The notes under the pieces: model-generated
Seen by the model: the letters and a program-made list of their open reading frames with translations, nothing else
The model's database searches: none
Told to the model about the DNA's origin: nothing
DNA from: an uncultured Mailhella sp.
Lineage (GTDB): Bacteria; Desulfobacterota; Desulfovibrionia; Desulfovibrionales; Desulfovibrionaceae
NCBI GenBank assembly: GCA_910578585.1
Contig: CAJTRG010000003.1
Coordinates: 112,396 to 176,395, forward strand
Reading direction: 5' to 3'
DNA: 64,000 nucleotides
Position numbers and translations under genes: made by a program
Part shown: one piece after another, positions 49,424-58,575 of the stretch
How the letters are laid out: each line of letters starts with the position of its first letter
How positions within the stretch are numbered: position 1 is the first letter of the stretch

Positions 49424-49818
49424 ACGAGTTAATATCCAGATTTCTTCGGCAAAGCACTGCCCCGGAGCATGCAAAGCTGGGAAAAAAAGGGGAAGAAAAA
49501 GCCTGTGCCTATTTGAAACAGCATAACTATACTATTCTTGAAAGAAACTGGAAATCACACCCCTACGAAATAGATATTATCTGCAAAGATAAAACCAATA
49601 ATGAACTGGTTTTTGTGGAAGTAAAAACCCGCCTTGACAGCGACAAAGTGCGAAGTTTTGAAGCCTTTACTCCGCAAAAACAACGCAATATCATCAAAGG
49701 TGCAAAAAAATATCTGGCTGAAAAAAACTGTTGGGATGAGCCCTGCCGTTTTGATTTCATTTGTATCAATGGTGATACGCTTAACGTGGAGCATTTTAGC
49801 AATGTTATTATCCAATAA
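49417..49818 (+). CDS. yraN: UPF0102 family protein YraN
   Basis: A 133-residue member of the YraN/UPF0102 group, a restriction-endonuclease-like fold of uncertain role, possibly in DNA repair or competence. The core has EHAKLGKKGEEKACAYLKQ, NWKSHPYEIDIICKD and FVEVKTRLDSD, which hold the acidic and Lys residues (Glu..Asp..ExK) of the nuclease-like centre, and QKQRNIIKGAKKYL. It overlaps rnhB at its start and rsmI at its end, as is common for this trio. Confidence 0.9.
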   Translation: MLNELISRFLRQSTAPEHAKLGKKGEEKACAYLKQHNYTILERNWKSHPYEIDIICKDKTNNELVFVEVKTRLDSDKVRSFEAFTPQKQRNIIKGAKKYLAEKNCWDEPCRFDFICINGDTLNVEHFSNVIIQ

Positions 49819-50638
49819 TACAACAGGAAAACTCTATATTGTGGCAACCCCCCTTGGCAATGCTGATGATTTAAGCCCAAGAGCACGAAGCATTTTAGAG
49901 CTGGTTCCCCTTGTTCTGGCTGAAGATACCAAACGCGCCAGCCTCAATTTCGCGCGCTGGGAACTCAAAGCCAAACGCTTCATCAGCTTCAACGACCACA
50001 GTGAAGAAAAAAAATTGGAACATGCCATTGCTTTTCTTGAACAGGGCGAAGATATTGCCCTTATTTCTGATGCCGGCATGCCCATTATTTCTGACCCCGG
50101 TTATTTAATTGTCAAAGCCTGCCGCGAAAAAAATATTGCTGTAACTGTGATTCCCGGGGCTTGTGCTCCTGTTACGGCTTTGGCTGGCAGTGGCATTGCT
50201 CCTAATCCTTTTACCTTTTTTGGCTTTTTACCACGGAAAGCAAACGATATTGAAAAAACTCTTGCTCCTTTTGCGCAAATTTCCACCACTCTGATTTTTT
50301 TTGAGCGCAAGGATAGAATTGCCGAAACGCTCAAATATTTGTATACTCTTTTGGGAGCGCGAGAAGTCTGCATAGCAAGAGAACTGACCAAAGAACATGA
50401 AGAATATATTTCATTCAATTTAACACAAATCCCAGACCTTGACCATTTACTCGGCGAACTGACTGTTATTGTAGGCCCTCCGCTTGAAAAAAGCAAAAGT
50501 GCTCAGGAAAAAGTACTTGCAATTTTACAGGAAGAGAAGAAATTTGGAGGCTCCCCAAAACAAATTGCAAAACGGGTGCAGGCAAAATGCCGGGGCTGGA
50601 CAACCAGTGAAATTTACGCGCTATCCACACGAGATTAA
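49802..50638 (+). CDS. rsmI: 16S rRNA (cytidine1402-2'-O)-methyltransferase RsmI
   Basis: RsmI methylates the ribose of C1402 in 16S rRNA. The N-terminus GKLYIVATPLGNADDLSPRA, LAEDTKRA, FNDHSEEKKLE, the SAM loop IALISDAGMPIISDPGY and TVIPGACAPVTALAGSG are all typical. The motif FFGFLPRK and late ELTKEHEE are also present. It has 278 residues from ATG 49802, chosen because the family N-terminus starts there. The ORF could be extended upstream in frame, but that part is out-of-frame yraN sequence. It overlaps yraN by 17 nt. Confidence 0.95.
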   Translation: MLLSNNTTGKLYIVATPLGNADDLSPRARSILELVPLVLAEDTKRASLNFARWELKAKRFISFNDHSEEKKLEHAIAFLEQGEDIALISDAGMPIISDPGYLIVKACREKNIAVTVIPGACAPVTALAGSGIAPNPFTFFGFLPRKANDIEKTLAPFAQISTTLIFFERKDRIAETLKYLYTLLGAREVCIARELTKEHEEYISFNLTQIPDLDHLLGELTVIVGPPLEKSKSAQEKVLAILQEEKKFGGSPKQIAKRVQAKCRGWTTSEIYALSTRD

Positions 50639-50649
50639 AGGAAATTCCC

Positions 50650-51111
50650 ATGAAGAAACAAAAAAGCCCCTCTTTTTTGGCAGAAAACAGAAAGGCTCGG
50701 CAATATTATGAATTAATGGATTTTTTTGAGGCAGGACTTGTGCTCACAGGCCCTGAAGTCAAAAGCATACGCCAGGGACGCGTCAGCTTTACTGACAGCT
50801 ATATTGATTTCAGAAACGGGGAAGCTTATGTGATGAATATGCATATAAGCCCCTATGATAATGCCGGCTATGCTGTGCAAAATCCCGACAGAGAACGTAA
50901 GCTTCTGCTCCATCAGCAGGAAATCAAACAGCTTATGGCAAAGGTGGAACAAAAGGGACTCACCGTTGTTCCCCTCAAAATGTATTTAAAACACAACAAA
51001 ATAAAACTGGAAATTGCCCTTGCCCGCGGCCGCAAATTCCACGATCAGCGCGAAGAACTGAAACGCCGCGCCGAAAGCAGAGATGTTGAAAGAGAACTTG
51101 CCAGAGGATAG
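50650..51111 (+). CDS. smpB: SsrA-binding protein SmpB
   Basis: SmpB binds tmRNA for ribosome rescue. The 153-residue protein has the core EAGLVLTGPEVKSIRQGRVSF (given as key LTGPEVKSIRQG), YVMNMHISPY, RKLLLHQQEI, KGLTVVPLKMYL and the basic end ALARGRKFHDQREELKRRAESRD-type tail. The start follows AAAGGAAATTCCC. It is the last gene of the rnhB-yraN-rsmI-smpB group. No ssrA gene is seen in the window. Confidence 0.96.
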   Translation: MKKQKSPSFLAENRKARQYYELMDFFEAGLVLTGPEVKSIRQGRVSFTDSYIDFRNGEAYVMNMHISPYDNAGYAVQNPDRERKLLLHQQEIKQLMAKVEQKGLTVVPLKMYLKHNKIKLEIALARGRKFHDQREELKRRAESRDVERELARG

Positions 51112-51165
51112 CAAAAGTAAACAAGATAGCTAAAAAGATAAGCAGGATAGCTCTAAAAATAAGGC

Positions 51166-51194
51166 TTGCAAGTCCATTTTTCATACGGTATACT
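51166..51194 (+). promoter_or_regulatory. Sigma-70 promoter for the LpoA-like lipoprotein gene
   Basis: TTGCAA (51166-51171) and a perfect-type TATACT (51189-51194), 17 nt apart, end 36 nt before the start codon. Confidence 0.6.
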
Positions 51195-51230
51195 CTTTGG
51201 CTAATAAGATATACACAAAAAGGATTTAAA

Positions 51231-52979
51231 ATGAAGTTCCAAAAACAAATTTCTTTTCTTTCACTTTTTCTTTTTATGTTTATTCTTTCTTCCTGCGTAC
51301 AAAATCTGCCATTAAACGGTTCAATGTTCAATACAAATAATGAAGAAGCCTGGGTACAGAGCCTGGTGGGCAAAAGTTCTGCCGAACAAAGCAAAATGGC
51401 GGCTGATGTTTGGGCTGACAGCTCAAAACCACTCAAACTCCGTGACCGTGCCACCTATATTCTTGCCAGCCGCAGCAACCCCAGCACCAAAATTGCTCAA
51501 CAATCCCTCAATTCTCAGTATTCTCAATCTGCCAATGAATATAAAATATACATGGAAGAAACCCTTTTCCATGATTTAAATACTGCTCCAGATGCTGATA
51601 TTACTGCAAATCTCAAGCTGATTTCCCCCAGTCTGGAAGCCTATTTCCCATATAATTTGACTATTTTTGCAGCGGCAAAACGCGGACTTTTAGAAAACAG
51701 TCAGGAAGTTCTTGATAAATTTGCCAGCCAAAACTATTTCCAAAGTTCAAAAATTACCGTAGGAAATACGCCTTCCACCAATTATGCCACAGCTTCTGAC
51801 GGCTCTATTGCCATGCTTTTGCCCCAAAGCGGCTCTTACAGCACATTTTCCCGTCAAATTATCACCGGGGCAAAAATTGCGCAAAAACTTCTGCTTGAGC
51901 AAGGTATCCAATGGAATATCACCTTTATTGATACCCAGGATCCCAATTGGATAAGCTATCTTGAAAACCTGCCCAAAAGCTGCAGCGTTATCGGCGGCCC
52001 GCTCCAAACCAATATTTATAAAACCCTGTATAACAGCAAACTCACCAGCCAAAGAGCATTTTTTGCATTCTTGACCCGCCTGCCAGACCCAAGCGTAGAA
52101 GGTCTTGACGCCTGGCGTTTCTTCACCAGCCCGGAAGATCAGGTCAAGGCTGTGATCAATGTTGCGCAAAATGATTTGGGGGTAACAAATTTTGGTTCTT
52201 TTCATCAGGATAATACCTATGGAAACGGCATGAATAACCTTTTCACAAAAATTGCACAAGAGCGTGGCTTATCTGTGTACAGCACCTCTTATTCTGATAA
52301 AGAAACAAAGGATTTCAATACAATAACAAAAAATTTTCTCAATGCCACAACCCCGGCAAAAGGCAAAATGCCCATTGCCAGACGCCCCATGGATGCAATT
52401 TTCCTGCCTGATGTCTGGAAGAAAATGGATATGATTATTTCCTATATGCATTATCATGGCGGACACAAAAAGATCATGCTTGGCACTTCACTTTGGGAAC
52501 AAAGCCTTTCCAATCCTATCAATATGAATCCGCAAACCTTTGCCTTGACCCTTTTCCCTGTTTCCTATGACAGCAAACGCGAAAGCCCTTATCGCGACTT
52601 CTTTCAGGCAGAACTCACAAAGCAGCAAAGCATGGGCACAAGCTGGATAGCCCTTGGCTTTGATTTTGTGATGATGTCAAGCCGACTGCAAATGGGCGAA
52701 AAACGATCAAGCGAAGAAATCAACAGACGTCTTGCCAATCTGAAAGTAGATTATATTGGTGCGCCTTTCCTTTATGCAAAAGATGGTAAACTTTCCCGTG
52801 AACTTATCATCAATCAGCCTGCACGAAACGGACGCACTCCTTATGATAAAGAAACGTTCCTCCTCTACCAAAAGGACGGAAAAGTTTTGCCCAACCTTGA
52901 TGATGCCGCCAAGGATAAAATAACAAAGGAACAAGAAGAAAGTGCCCTTGATGCACTCGTTCATTCCATTGTTAACTAA
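51231..52979 (+). CDS. Lipoprotein with periplasmic-binding-protein fold (LpoA-like PBP activator / ABC substrate-binding)
   Basis: A signal peptide with lipobox ILSSC (Cys at residue ~22) predicts an outer- or inner-membrane lipoprotein. The first ~180 residues are helical and repeat-like; then a type I periplasmic-binding fold begins with SIAMLLPQSGSYSTFSRQIITGAKIA (key IAMLLPQSGSY), IDTQDP, VIGGPLQT and ends with IALGFDFVMMSS. This two-part layout matches the group annotated as penicillin-binding protein activator LpoA-like. It has 582 residues. It is followed by gatC after 38 nt. The ligand is unknown, and an amino-acid-binding role remains possible. Confidence 0.78.
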   Translation: MKFQKQISFLSLFLFMFILSSCVQNLPLNGSMFNTNNEEAWVQSLVGKSSAEQSKMAADVWADSSKPLKLRDRATYILASRSNPSTKIAQQSLNSQYSQSANEYKIYMEETLFHDLNTAPDADITANLKLISPSLEAYFPYNLTIFAAAKRGLLENSQEVLDKFASQNYFQSSKITVGNTPSTNYATASDGSIAMLLPQSGSYSTFSRQIITGAKIAQKLLLEQGIQWNITFIDTQDPNWISYLENLPKSCSVIGGPLQTNIYKTLYNSKLTSQRAFFAFLTRLPDPSVEGLDAWRFFTSPEDQVKAVINVAQNDLGVTNFGSFHQDNTYGNGMNNLFTKIAQERGLSVYSTSYSDKETKDFNTITKNFLNATTPAKGKMPIARRPMDAIFLPDVWKKMDMIISYMHYHGGHKKIMLGTSLWEQSLSNPINMNPQTFALTLFPVSYDSKRESPYRDFFQAELTKQQSMGTSWIALGFDFVMMSSRLQMGEKRSSEEINRRLANLKVDYIGAPFLYAKDGKLSRELIINQPARNGRTPYDKETFLLYQKDGKVLPNLDDAAKDKITKEQEESALDALVHSIVN

Positions 52980-53017
52980 GAAAAATAAACAGACAGCATA
53001 GATAAAAAGGAAAATGT

Positions 53018-53308
53018 ATGAGCCAAACCCAAGATTTAAACCACCTTTGCAAACTTGCAAAACTTTCACCAGATGAAAAAACTTTAGAAAAAATATCACA
53101 CCAATTTACTGATATTATTAACTATATTGACACATTGTCAGAAGCAGACACTGAAAATGTTGCCCCTTTATATTCTCCTGTTTTCCATGAAAGCGCTGTG
53201 CGCGAAGATGTTGCCTTTCGCAGGCAAGTTCCTGAACAAATTCTCAAAAATGCTCCAGAAACAGACGGAACCTATTTTATTGTTCCCCGCATTGTTGAAG
53301 GCAAATAA
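53018..53308 (+). CDS. gatC: Asp/Glu-tRNA amidotransferase subunit GatC
   Basis: GatC stabilises the GatCAB complex that amidates Glu-tRNA(Gln) and Asp-tRNA(Asn). The 96-residue product shows LNHLCKLAKLSPDEK, the INYIDTLSEADTENVAPLYSP core and REDVAFRRQVPEQILKNAPE (given as key REDVAF, ILKNAPE), then FIVPRIVEG. It precedes gatA by 30 nt. gatB is not in the window. Confidence 0.93.
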   Translation: MSQTQDLNHLCKLAKLSPDEKTLEKISHQFTDIINYIDTLSEADTENVAPLYSPVFHESAVREDVAFRRQVPEQILKNAPETDGTYFIVPRIVEGK

Positions 53309-53338
53309 GAATCAGGAAAAATACGAGAAGGAAAAACC

Positions 53339-54790
53339 ATGATTACCAAAAATATTACTGAAATAAAAAAAGCCCTTGCCAAAAAAGAAATCAGTGCAGC
53401 AGAACTGACCAAAGCCTGCCTCAACCATATCAATGAAACTGAGCCAAAACTTGGTGCCTTTATCAATGTGTATCCGGAAGAAGCCCTCAAAAAAGCCAAG
53501 GAACTGGATGAAAAAGGCTATGATGAAAGCATGCCTCTTTGGGGTGTGCCTGTTTCTGTGAAAGACGCCCTTGCCACCAAGAACATGAAAACAACAGCAG
53601 GATCTAAAATTCTTGAAAATTTCATACCTCCTTACACGGCTTTTGCAGTAGAGCAGCTGGAAAAAGCCGGTGCCATTATCCTTGGCAAAAACAATATGGA
53701 TGAATTTGCCATGGGCAGTACCTGCGAAAACTCAGCCTTTAAAGCCGGTTCCAACCCCTGGAATACGGACTGTGTTGCCGGCGGCTCAAGCGGCGGTTCT
53801 GCCATCAGCGTTGCCAGCTGCCAATCCTTTGCATCTTTAGGCACAGATACTGGTGGCTCAATCCGTCAGCCTGCTTCTCTTTGCGGCTGTGTAGGGCTTA
53901 AACCAACCTACGGACGTGTTTCCCGTTACGGTCTTTTGGCATACGGTTCTTCTCTTGACCAAATTGGACCATTTACCCGTACTGTTGAAGACGCTGCCCT
54001 CATGCTTTCTGTGATTGCAGGGCATGATGAACGCGACAGCACTTCATCTCCCCGCGAAAAAGAAGATTTTACCAAGCTTTTCAAAAATCCAAAAATGGAT
54101 TTGCAAAATATTACCATTGGCTTGCCCAAAGAATTTTTTGACAGCAAAGCCATGGACAGTGATGTGGCAAAGCTTTGTCAGCAGACTATTGAGGAAGCCA
54201 AGAAACTGGGAGCAGCCATTAAAGAGGTTTCCATGCCTCATCTTGTGTACTCCATTGCCTCCTACTATATTATTGCTTCCGCGGAAGCCAGCTCCAACCT
54301 TGCCCGTTATGACGGTATCCGCTACGGACACAGAACCAATCAGCCGCAAGATTTGGACGAACTCTACACCATGTCAAGAACAGAAGGCTTCGGAGAAGAA
54401 GTACAGCGCCGTATTTTGCTTGGCACCTATGTTCTTTCTGCCGGTTACTATGATGCATACTACAAAAAAGCCGCGCAAGTGCGTCGTCTTATCCGTGAAG
54501 ACTACGAAAAAGCCCTGAAAGAATGTGATGTCCTGCTGGCACCTGTTTCCCCTATTGTTGCATGGAAAAAGGGCAGTGTGACAGACCCGCTGCAAATGTA
54601 TCAAATGGATATCTTTACCCTTTCCCTCAACCTTGCCGGTTTGCCGGGTCTCGCCATTCCTGTGGGTATGGCGCATAACATGCCTGTAGGCATGCAAATC
54701 ATTGGATCTGCCTTTGATGAAGCAAAACTGCTCACTATTGGACACAGCCTAACCACCCATTTGGGAACAAACAATCAACATACCTTTTAA
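53339..54790 (+). CDS. gatA: Asp/Glu-tRNA amidotransferase subunit GatA
   Basis: GatA is the amidase subunit that releases ammonia from glutamine. The amidase signature is intact: VSVKDALATKNMKTTAGS (Lys of the triad), GKNNMDEFAMGS, CVAGGSSGGSA and LGTDTGGSIRQPA with the Ser-cisSer-Lys machinery, then GLKPTYGRVSRYGLLAYGSSLDQIGPFTRTVEDAA (key parts). It has 483 residues. It lies between gatC and a class V aminotransferase. GatA with GatC implies an indirect Gln- or Asn-tRNA pathway. Confidence 0.96.
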   Translation: MITKNITEIKKALAKKEISAAELTKACLNHINETEPKLGAFINVYPEEALKKAKELDEKGYDESMPLWGVPVSVKDALATKNMKTTAGSKILENFIPPYTAFAVEQLEKAGAIILGKNNMDEFAMGSTCENSAFKAGSNPWNTDCVAGGSSGGSAISVASCQSFASLGTDTGGSIRQPASLCGCVGLKPTYGRVSRYGLLAYGSSLDQIGPFTRTVEDAALMLSVIAGHDERDSTSSPREKEDFTKLFKNPKMDLQNITIGLPKEFFDSKAMDSDVAKLCQQTIEEAKKLGAAIKEVSMPHLVYSIASYYIIASAEASSNLARYDGIRYGHRTNQPQDLDELYTMSRTEGFGEEVQRRILLGTYVLSAGYYDAYYKKAAQVRRLIREDYEKALKECDVLLAPVSPIVAWKKGSVTDPLQMYQMDIFTLSLNLAGLPGLAIPVGMAHNMPVGMQIIGSAFDEAKLLTIGHSLTTHLGTNNQHTF

Positions 54791-54825
54791 CCAATTCCAT
54801 TAACCTATTTTACAGGAAGGACAAA

Positions 54826-55935
54826 ATGAACTTCTCTCCTTACGACAAACTCCCCTTCTACCCCGGCCCTGTGACTGTTCACCCTGAAATTGCAAACGTG
54901 ATGTATCAGGATTTTGCGCCTCCTCGTTTTGGAATGGAATACACAGAACTCTACATTGATTTAGCCAAAAAAATCCAGAAGCTCTGCAATACCCAAAATG
55001 AAGTAATTTTCCCCACAGGTGAAGCCATGGTGGGACTTTGGGGAGCTATGAAAAGCTGCCTCAAAAAAGGTGATCATGTGGTCACTGTTGGTACAGGCGT
55101 TTTTGGAGACGGCTTTGCAGACATGGCAGAAAGTATTGGCTGCGTTGTGGATAAAATTTCCCTGCCTTACAACCGCACCATTACCCATGAAGATATGGCA
55201 GTAATTGACGAGGCAATCAAACGCGCGAAACCTGTTATGCTTACTGCCGTGCACTGCGAAACGCCTTCCGGTACACTGAACCCCCTTGAGGAACTGGGCA
55301 AACTCAAGAAAGACCGCAATGTACCTTTATTTGTGGTGGACACTGTGGCAAGTATGGGCGGAGCAAAAGTGGATGCCAGCGCATGGAACTGCGACATTGT
55401 GCTGGGCGGCTCTCAAAAATGTTTTTCCTGCCCGCCATTTATGGGTATTTTGCTAGTCAGTGATACGGCTTGGGAAATTGCGGAAAAAGTCAAATATCTT
55501 GGCTACGACAGCATACTTCCTTTCCACAAAGCAACAGAAAATCCCATGAAATTTCCTTATACGCCTTGCTATGTGGGGATTCAGGGCCTGCATAAATCCC
55601 TTGAACTTCTCGAAGCAGAAGGCTTTGAAAATGTCTATCGCCGCCATGAGGAAGTAGCAAAAGCCTGCCGGGACGGGCTCAAGAAAATAGGCATTCCCCT
55701 TTGGACAACAAAGGAAGCAGTCAATTCCCCAACCTGCACGGCAATTATGATTCCAGAAGGCTTTACCTTTAAATCATGGAAACAGGCTCTTGCTGAGCAC
55801 GGCATGTATATTGCGGGAAGTTTTGGCCCCATGGACGGTAAAATTTTCAGAATTGGACACATGGGAACACAAGCCAATATGGAAAAAATCAAAGAAGCCA
55901 TTAACGTAATGGAAACAGTGCTCCATTCTCGCTAA
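54826..55935 (+). CDS. Class V PLP-dependent aminotransferase (alanine-glyoxylate/phosphoserine type)
   Basis: A cytosolic pyridoxal-phosphate enzyme of 369 residues. The N-terminus has the PGPVTVHPEI start of the alanine-glyoxylate aminotransferase group; FPTGEAMVGLWGA binds phosphate, VDTVASMGGAKVDAS has the ring-stacking Asp, and GGSQKCFSCPPFMG contains the PLP-binding Lys. The end has IAGSFGPMDGKIFRIGHMG. Substrates could be serine, alanine, aspartate or phosphoserine, which cannot be separated by eye. It begins 35 nt after gatA with AGGAAGG as ribosome site and may be part of the same transcript. Confidence 0.87.
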   Translation: MNFSPYDKLPFYPGPVTVHPEIANVMYQDFAPPRFGMEYTELYIDLAKKIQKLCNTQNEVIFPTGEAMVGLWGAMKSCLKKGDHVVTVGTGVFGDGFADMAESIGCVVDKISLPYNRTITHEDMAVIDEAIKRAKPVMLTAVHCETPSGTLNPLEELGKLKKDRNVPLFVVDTVASMGGAKVDASAWNCDIVLGGSQKCFSCPPFMGILLVSDTAWEIAEKVKYLGYDSILPFHKATENPMKFPYTPCYVGIQGLHKSLELLEAEGFENVYRRHEEVAKACRDGLKKIGIPLWTTKEAVNSPTCTAIMIPEGFTFKSWKQALAEHGMYIAGSFGPMDGKIFRIGHMGTQANMEKIKEAINVMETVLHSR

Positions 55936-55968
55936 GAAAAATATATAATAATTTTGAAAGGATAGGCT

Positions 55969-56301
55969 ATGCAATTAAAAGAATTTCTCATGCAGGCAGC
56001 AGCACAAATCCACGCACTTGAAGCAAAGAAAAAACAAGCCATTGCAGCAGAGAACAAGCAGGATTATCTTGACGCTGTGCATGAAAAAGCAGCTATCCTT
56101 TCAAAAATATACGATAATGCCAAAAAGCAGGATATTTCAGGCGTTCATCAAGATATCCTGATAACATTGCAAGGCTTTTCAAATAGTGCCAAACAAGCCC
56201 TTGCCGTCAATTCTCCCTGGTTTATGTCTGAACTTCTTATTCCTGAAGATTATCAGGAAAACGACCCCAATAATTTAGATAAACTCATTGAAAAGCTTTA
56301 A
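55969..56301 (+). CDS. Small helical hypothetical protein (110 aa)
   Basis: The protein of 110 residues is mainly alpha-helical, with a coiled-coil-like N-terminus (QAAAQIHALEAKKKQAIAAEN), an acidic tail and no signal peptide. Its layout is faintly like FlgN-type chaperones, but I do not trust that. It starts 33 nt after the aminotransferase stop and ends 5 nt before the AlgX-like gene, so the two are probably translated together. I do not recognise it. The link with the next gene makes a partner role the best guess. Confidence 0.55.
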   Translation: MQLKEFLMQAAAQIHALEAKKKQAIAAENKQDYLDAVHEKAAILSKIYDNAKKQDISGVHQDILITLQGFSNSAKQALAVNSPWFMSELLIPEDYQENDPNNLDKLIEKL

Positions 56302-56306
56302 CCGCC

Positions 56307-57359
56307 ATGCCCAGCGTTCTCAATGATGTTCTAATTGGTGATGATGATTGGCTTTTTGCCTATCAGGGCACCAATTTTATGCACAATATTTTGCAGGGCC
56401 AATCTGCGCTGACGGATGAACAAATTGAAAGCTGGAAAACAATTTTAGAACAGCGCAAAGCCTTTTGCGCTGCCATGAAAACCGGAGGAGCTGGGGGAGC
56501 TGAATACCATTTTATTATTCTTCCGTTAAAACACTGCGTGTATCCCGAAAAACTGCCGGGCTATTCCATCTCTGAAAATCGCCCTGCTCTGCAATTACAA
56601 AAACATACGCTTGCCAAGTATCCACTGCAATTTTTTCAAGACCTCAAAAAGCAAAAAGACTGCTATTATCAATATGATACCCACTGGAATGATTTTGGCA
56701 CGGATGAATTTTATGCAAAAGTTTTAAAGCAAAAATGTGCTTCCTCTTCCGCACTGGAACCATTTCAGGCAGTGCCTTTGCATGATTTATGGGTAAAAAT
56801 TCGTAAAGAGCCCTGCCCAAAAACTCTCTGCTATCACTACACACAAAATAATATTATTTATTACAATAAGATAGAAAATATTGGGGGATTAATTATCTGC
56901 GAAAACAAGGCACACCCTCAGCATGTGGGCGTTATTTTTGGCGATTCGTTTTCCCGTTTTTCCATCAATACAATCAGCCAATATTTCAGCCATTTATTCT
57001 TTTTCCAAACGACCGGCTTTGACACTGATATTTTAAAACGAATACAAGCCAATGTGGTGATCAACTGCCATGCAGAAAACTTTATTCATTCTGCTGAAGA
57101 AATACGTTTTCAAAGTTATTTTGAAGCACTGCTCTATAAATTTTTGATTTCCGGCAAAGAAACGAGCTTGCAGCAAAACGATTTACTGCAATATTCGCTG
57201 TTCATGCCCGAAGAACAAATAGAAATTTTACAGGAAATCATTCTGTTATTCAAAAAGCCGCAGTTTACAAGAGATCATATCATTGCCTATCTTTGTAAAG
57301 AACACGGCATGGATAAAGACAAGCTGATCAAGCTTGTTTCTCACAAGAAAGTTGCATAA
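56307..57359 (+). CDS. AlgX/AlgJ-like SGNH (GDSF/DTHW) protein without signal peptide
   Basis: The 350-residue protein has the pattern of the alginate O-acetylation proteins AlgX and AlgJ: DVLIGDDDWLFAYQG near the start, DTHWNDFG at 124-131 with the Asp124/His126 pair, and FGDSFSRFS with Ser214 as probable nucleophile. A C-terminal helical part of about 90 residues follows. AlgX-like proteins are normally periplasmic, but no signal peptide is seen here, so this version is likely cytosolic. It may acetylate or deacetylate an intracellular glycan or sugar nucleotide. It follows the 110-residue gene by 5 nt and converges with the PP-loop gene 10 nt away with no clear terminator between. Confidence 0.68.
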   Translation: MPSVLNDVLIGDDDWLFAYQGTNFMHNILQGQSALTDEQIESWKTILEQRKAFCAAMKTGGAGGAEYHFIILPLKHCVYPEKLPGYSISENRPALQLQKHTLAKYPLQFFQDLKKQKDCYYQYDTHWNDFGTDEFYAKVLKQKCASSSALEPFQAVPLHDLWVKIRKEPCPKTLCYHYTQNNIIYYNKIENIGGLIICENKAHPQHVGVIFGDSFSRFSINTISQYFSHLFFFQTTGFDTDILKRIQANVVINCHAENFIHSAEEIRFQSYFEALLYKFLISGKETSLQQNDLLQYSLFMPEEQIEILQEIILLFKKPQFTRDHIIAYLCKEHGMDKDKLIKLVSHKKVA

Positions 57360-57369
57360 ATACCGGCAA

Positions 57370-58434
57370 TTATTCTGCCATATTTTTCTTGCGTGCCTGC
57401 AAGATTTCTTTTATTTCATCAAAATGCAGTTCTTTATACTGTTCAAAGCGCTGGGGCTCAACCAAAATGCGATCAATCGTCTCTTCATGCTCAATTTTAA
57501 TGGAAATGCGTTCCTTGTTTTCCGCAAAATAGGCACACGCCTTATTGGAATACGTGGCTAAAATACTGCCAATAATTTGCAGTTCTTCAGCTGGAACTTC
57601 TTTTCTTTGCGCATGACGGACAATGCAATAGGGACTTGGGAAATGCTCAATACGCAAAACATAATCACTGGACTTTTTATACTGCTGCATTTGTTCATTA
57701 TCCGCCTGCTTGCGTCCAAGGCTGACCCAAATGTCTCCATTCCAAAGCTGGCGTCCATGATTGGCAAGGAAAAAATCATTGGCAGTGGGGTGGCTGACTT
57801 TCTGCATCACTTCATAATAACGGCGGGCATTTTCCTTTTCCGTAAGTTTGCAGCCGCCGCCAGCTGTGGGAATATCCACAATATTAAATTTTTTTGCCAG
57901 AGCAAGCTGATCTTTTCTGCCACGCCCGTATATACCAAGGAGTTTTTCTCTATCCACTTCTCCAGATATTTCAATAGGTAAGGGATCCATATGCAGAGCG
58001 CTGAGGGGTCTGAGCAAAATATCTTTTACATCCGCATCACGGCGAATCAACTGCAGTGTATCACGGCGCTGTGACATGGGGCGCTGTCCTAAAACCTCGC
58101 CGGAGATAAGAAATTTTGCCCCGTATTCTGCCAAAAGATCTTTGGCTTTTTTCATCATAATAATTTTGCAGTCAACACAAGGATTAAGCGCACTGCCAAA
58201 GCCATTGGCCGGATTATTGCAAAGCATACTGCAAAAATCTTCTGCAATATCAACGGCAATAATTTCCAAGCCATACTTTTGTTCCCAATGAGAAACTGCG
58301 TTCTTATCGCCAAAAAAAGGGCTTGTAAAATGCAGACAAAGAATATTTTTTCCCTGCTCCATCAAAAGCCGTGCCGCTAAAATACTATCGAGGCCCCCGG
58401 AAAAAAGAGCTAAACCATCATAACGTTTCATCAT
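57370..58434 (-). CDS. PP-loop ATP pyrophosphatase, MnmA/ThiI-like tRNA-thiolation-type protein
   Basis: The N-terminal ~175 residues are a PP-loop domain: LFSGGLDSILAA near residue 10 holds the ATP loop, NPCVDCKIIMM near 88 has the two cysteines of an MnmA-type centre, and FLISGEVLGQRPMSQR and DIPTAGGGCKLTEKENARR follow. The latter cysteine would match the second catalytic cysteine of 2-thiouridylases. The C-terminal ~130 residues are unassigned. It has 354 residues. It is often annotated as tRNA thiouridylase-like in sulfate reducers; the modified base is unknown. The start ATG-ATG at 58434 is upstream of recA, from which it diverges. Confidence 0.72.
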   Translation of the reverse strand: MMKRYDGLALFSGGLDSILAARLLMEQGKNILCLHFTSPFFGDKNAVSHWEQKYGLEIIAVDIAEDFCSMLCNNPANGFGSALNPCVDCKIIMMKKAKDLLAEYGAKFLISGEVLGQRPMSQRRDTLQLIRRDADVKDILLRPLSALHMDPLPIEISGEVDREKLLGIYGRGRKDQLALAKKFNIVDIPTAGGGCKLTEKENARRYYEVMQKVSHPTANDFFLANHGRQLWNGDIWVSLGRKQADNEQMQQYKKSSDYVLRIEHFPSPYCIVRHAQRKEVPAEELQIIGSILATYSNKACAYFAENKERISIKIEHEETIDRILVEPQRFEQYKELHFDEIKEILQARKKNMAE

Positions 58435-58509
58435 AAAAAAAGTATATCAAAGACGCCCCAAAAGGCAAGTTACAAAATGCGCAAAACCGTTGTTTTTCAT
58501 TTAGTTTAT

Positions 58510-58538
58510 TTGACATTTTGCGCTAAAAAAGATATAAA
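58510..58538 (+). promoter_or_regulatory. Sigma-70 promoter for recA
   Basis: A perfect TTGACA (58510-58515) and TATAAA (58533-58538) are 17 nt apart, ending 37 nt before the recA ATG. No obvious LexA palindrome was seen beside it. Confidence 0.65.
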
Positions 58539-58575
58539 GAAATATTATCTGAAACCAAAAAAAGGAAAATATAAC

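Noticed and set aside
58435..58575. LexA box upstream of recA
   Set aside because: No clear LexA-type palindrome was found; the sigma-70 hexamers explain the region well enough.
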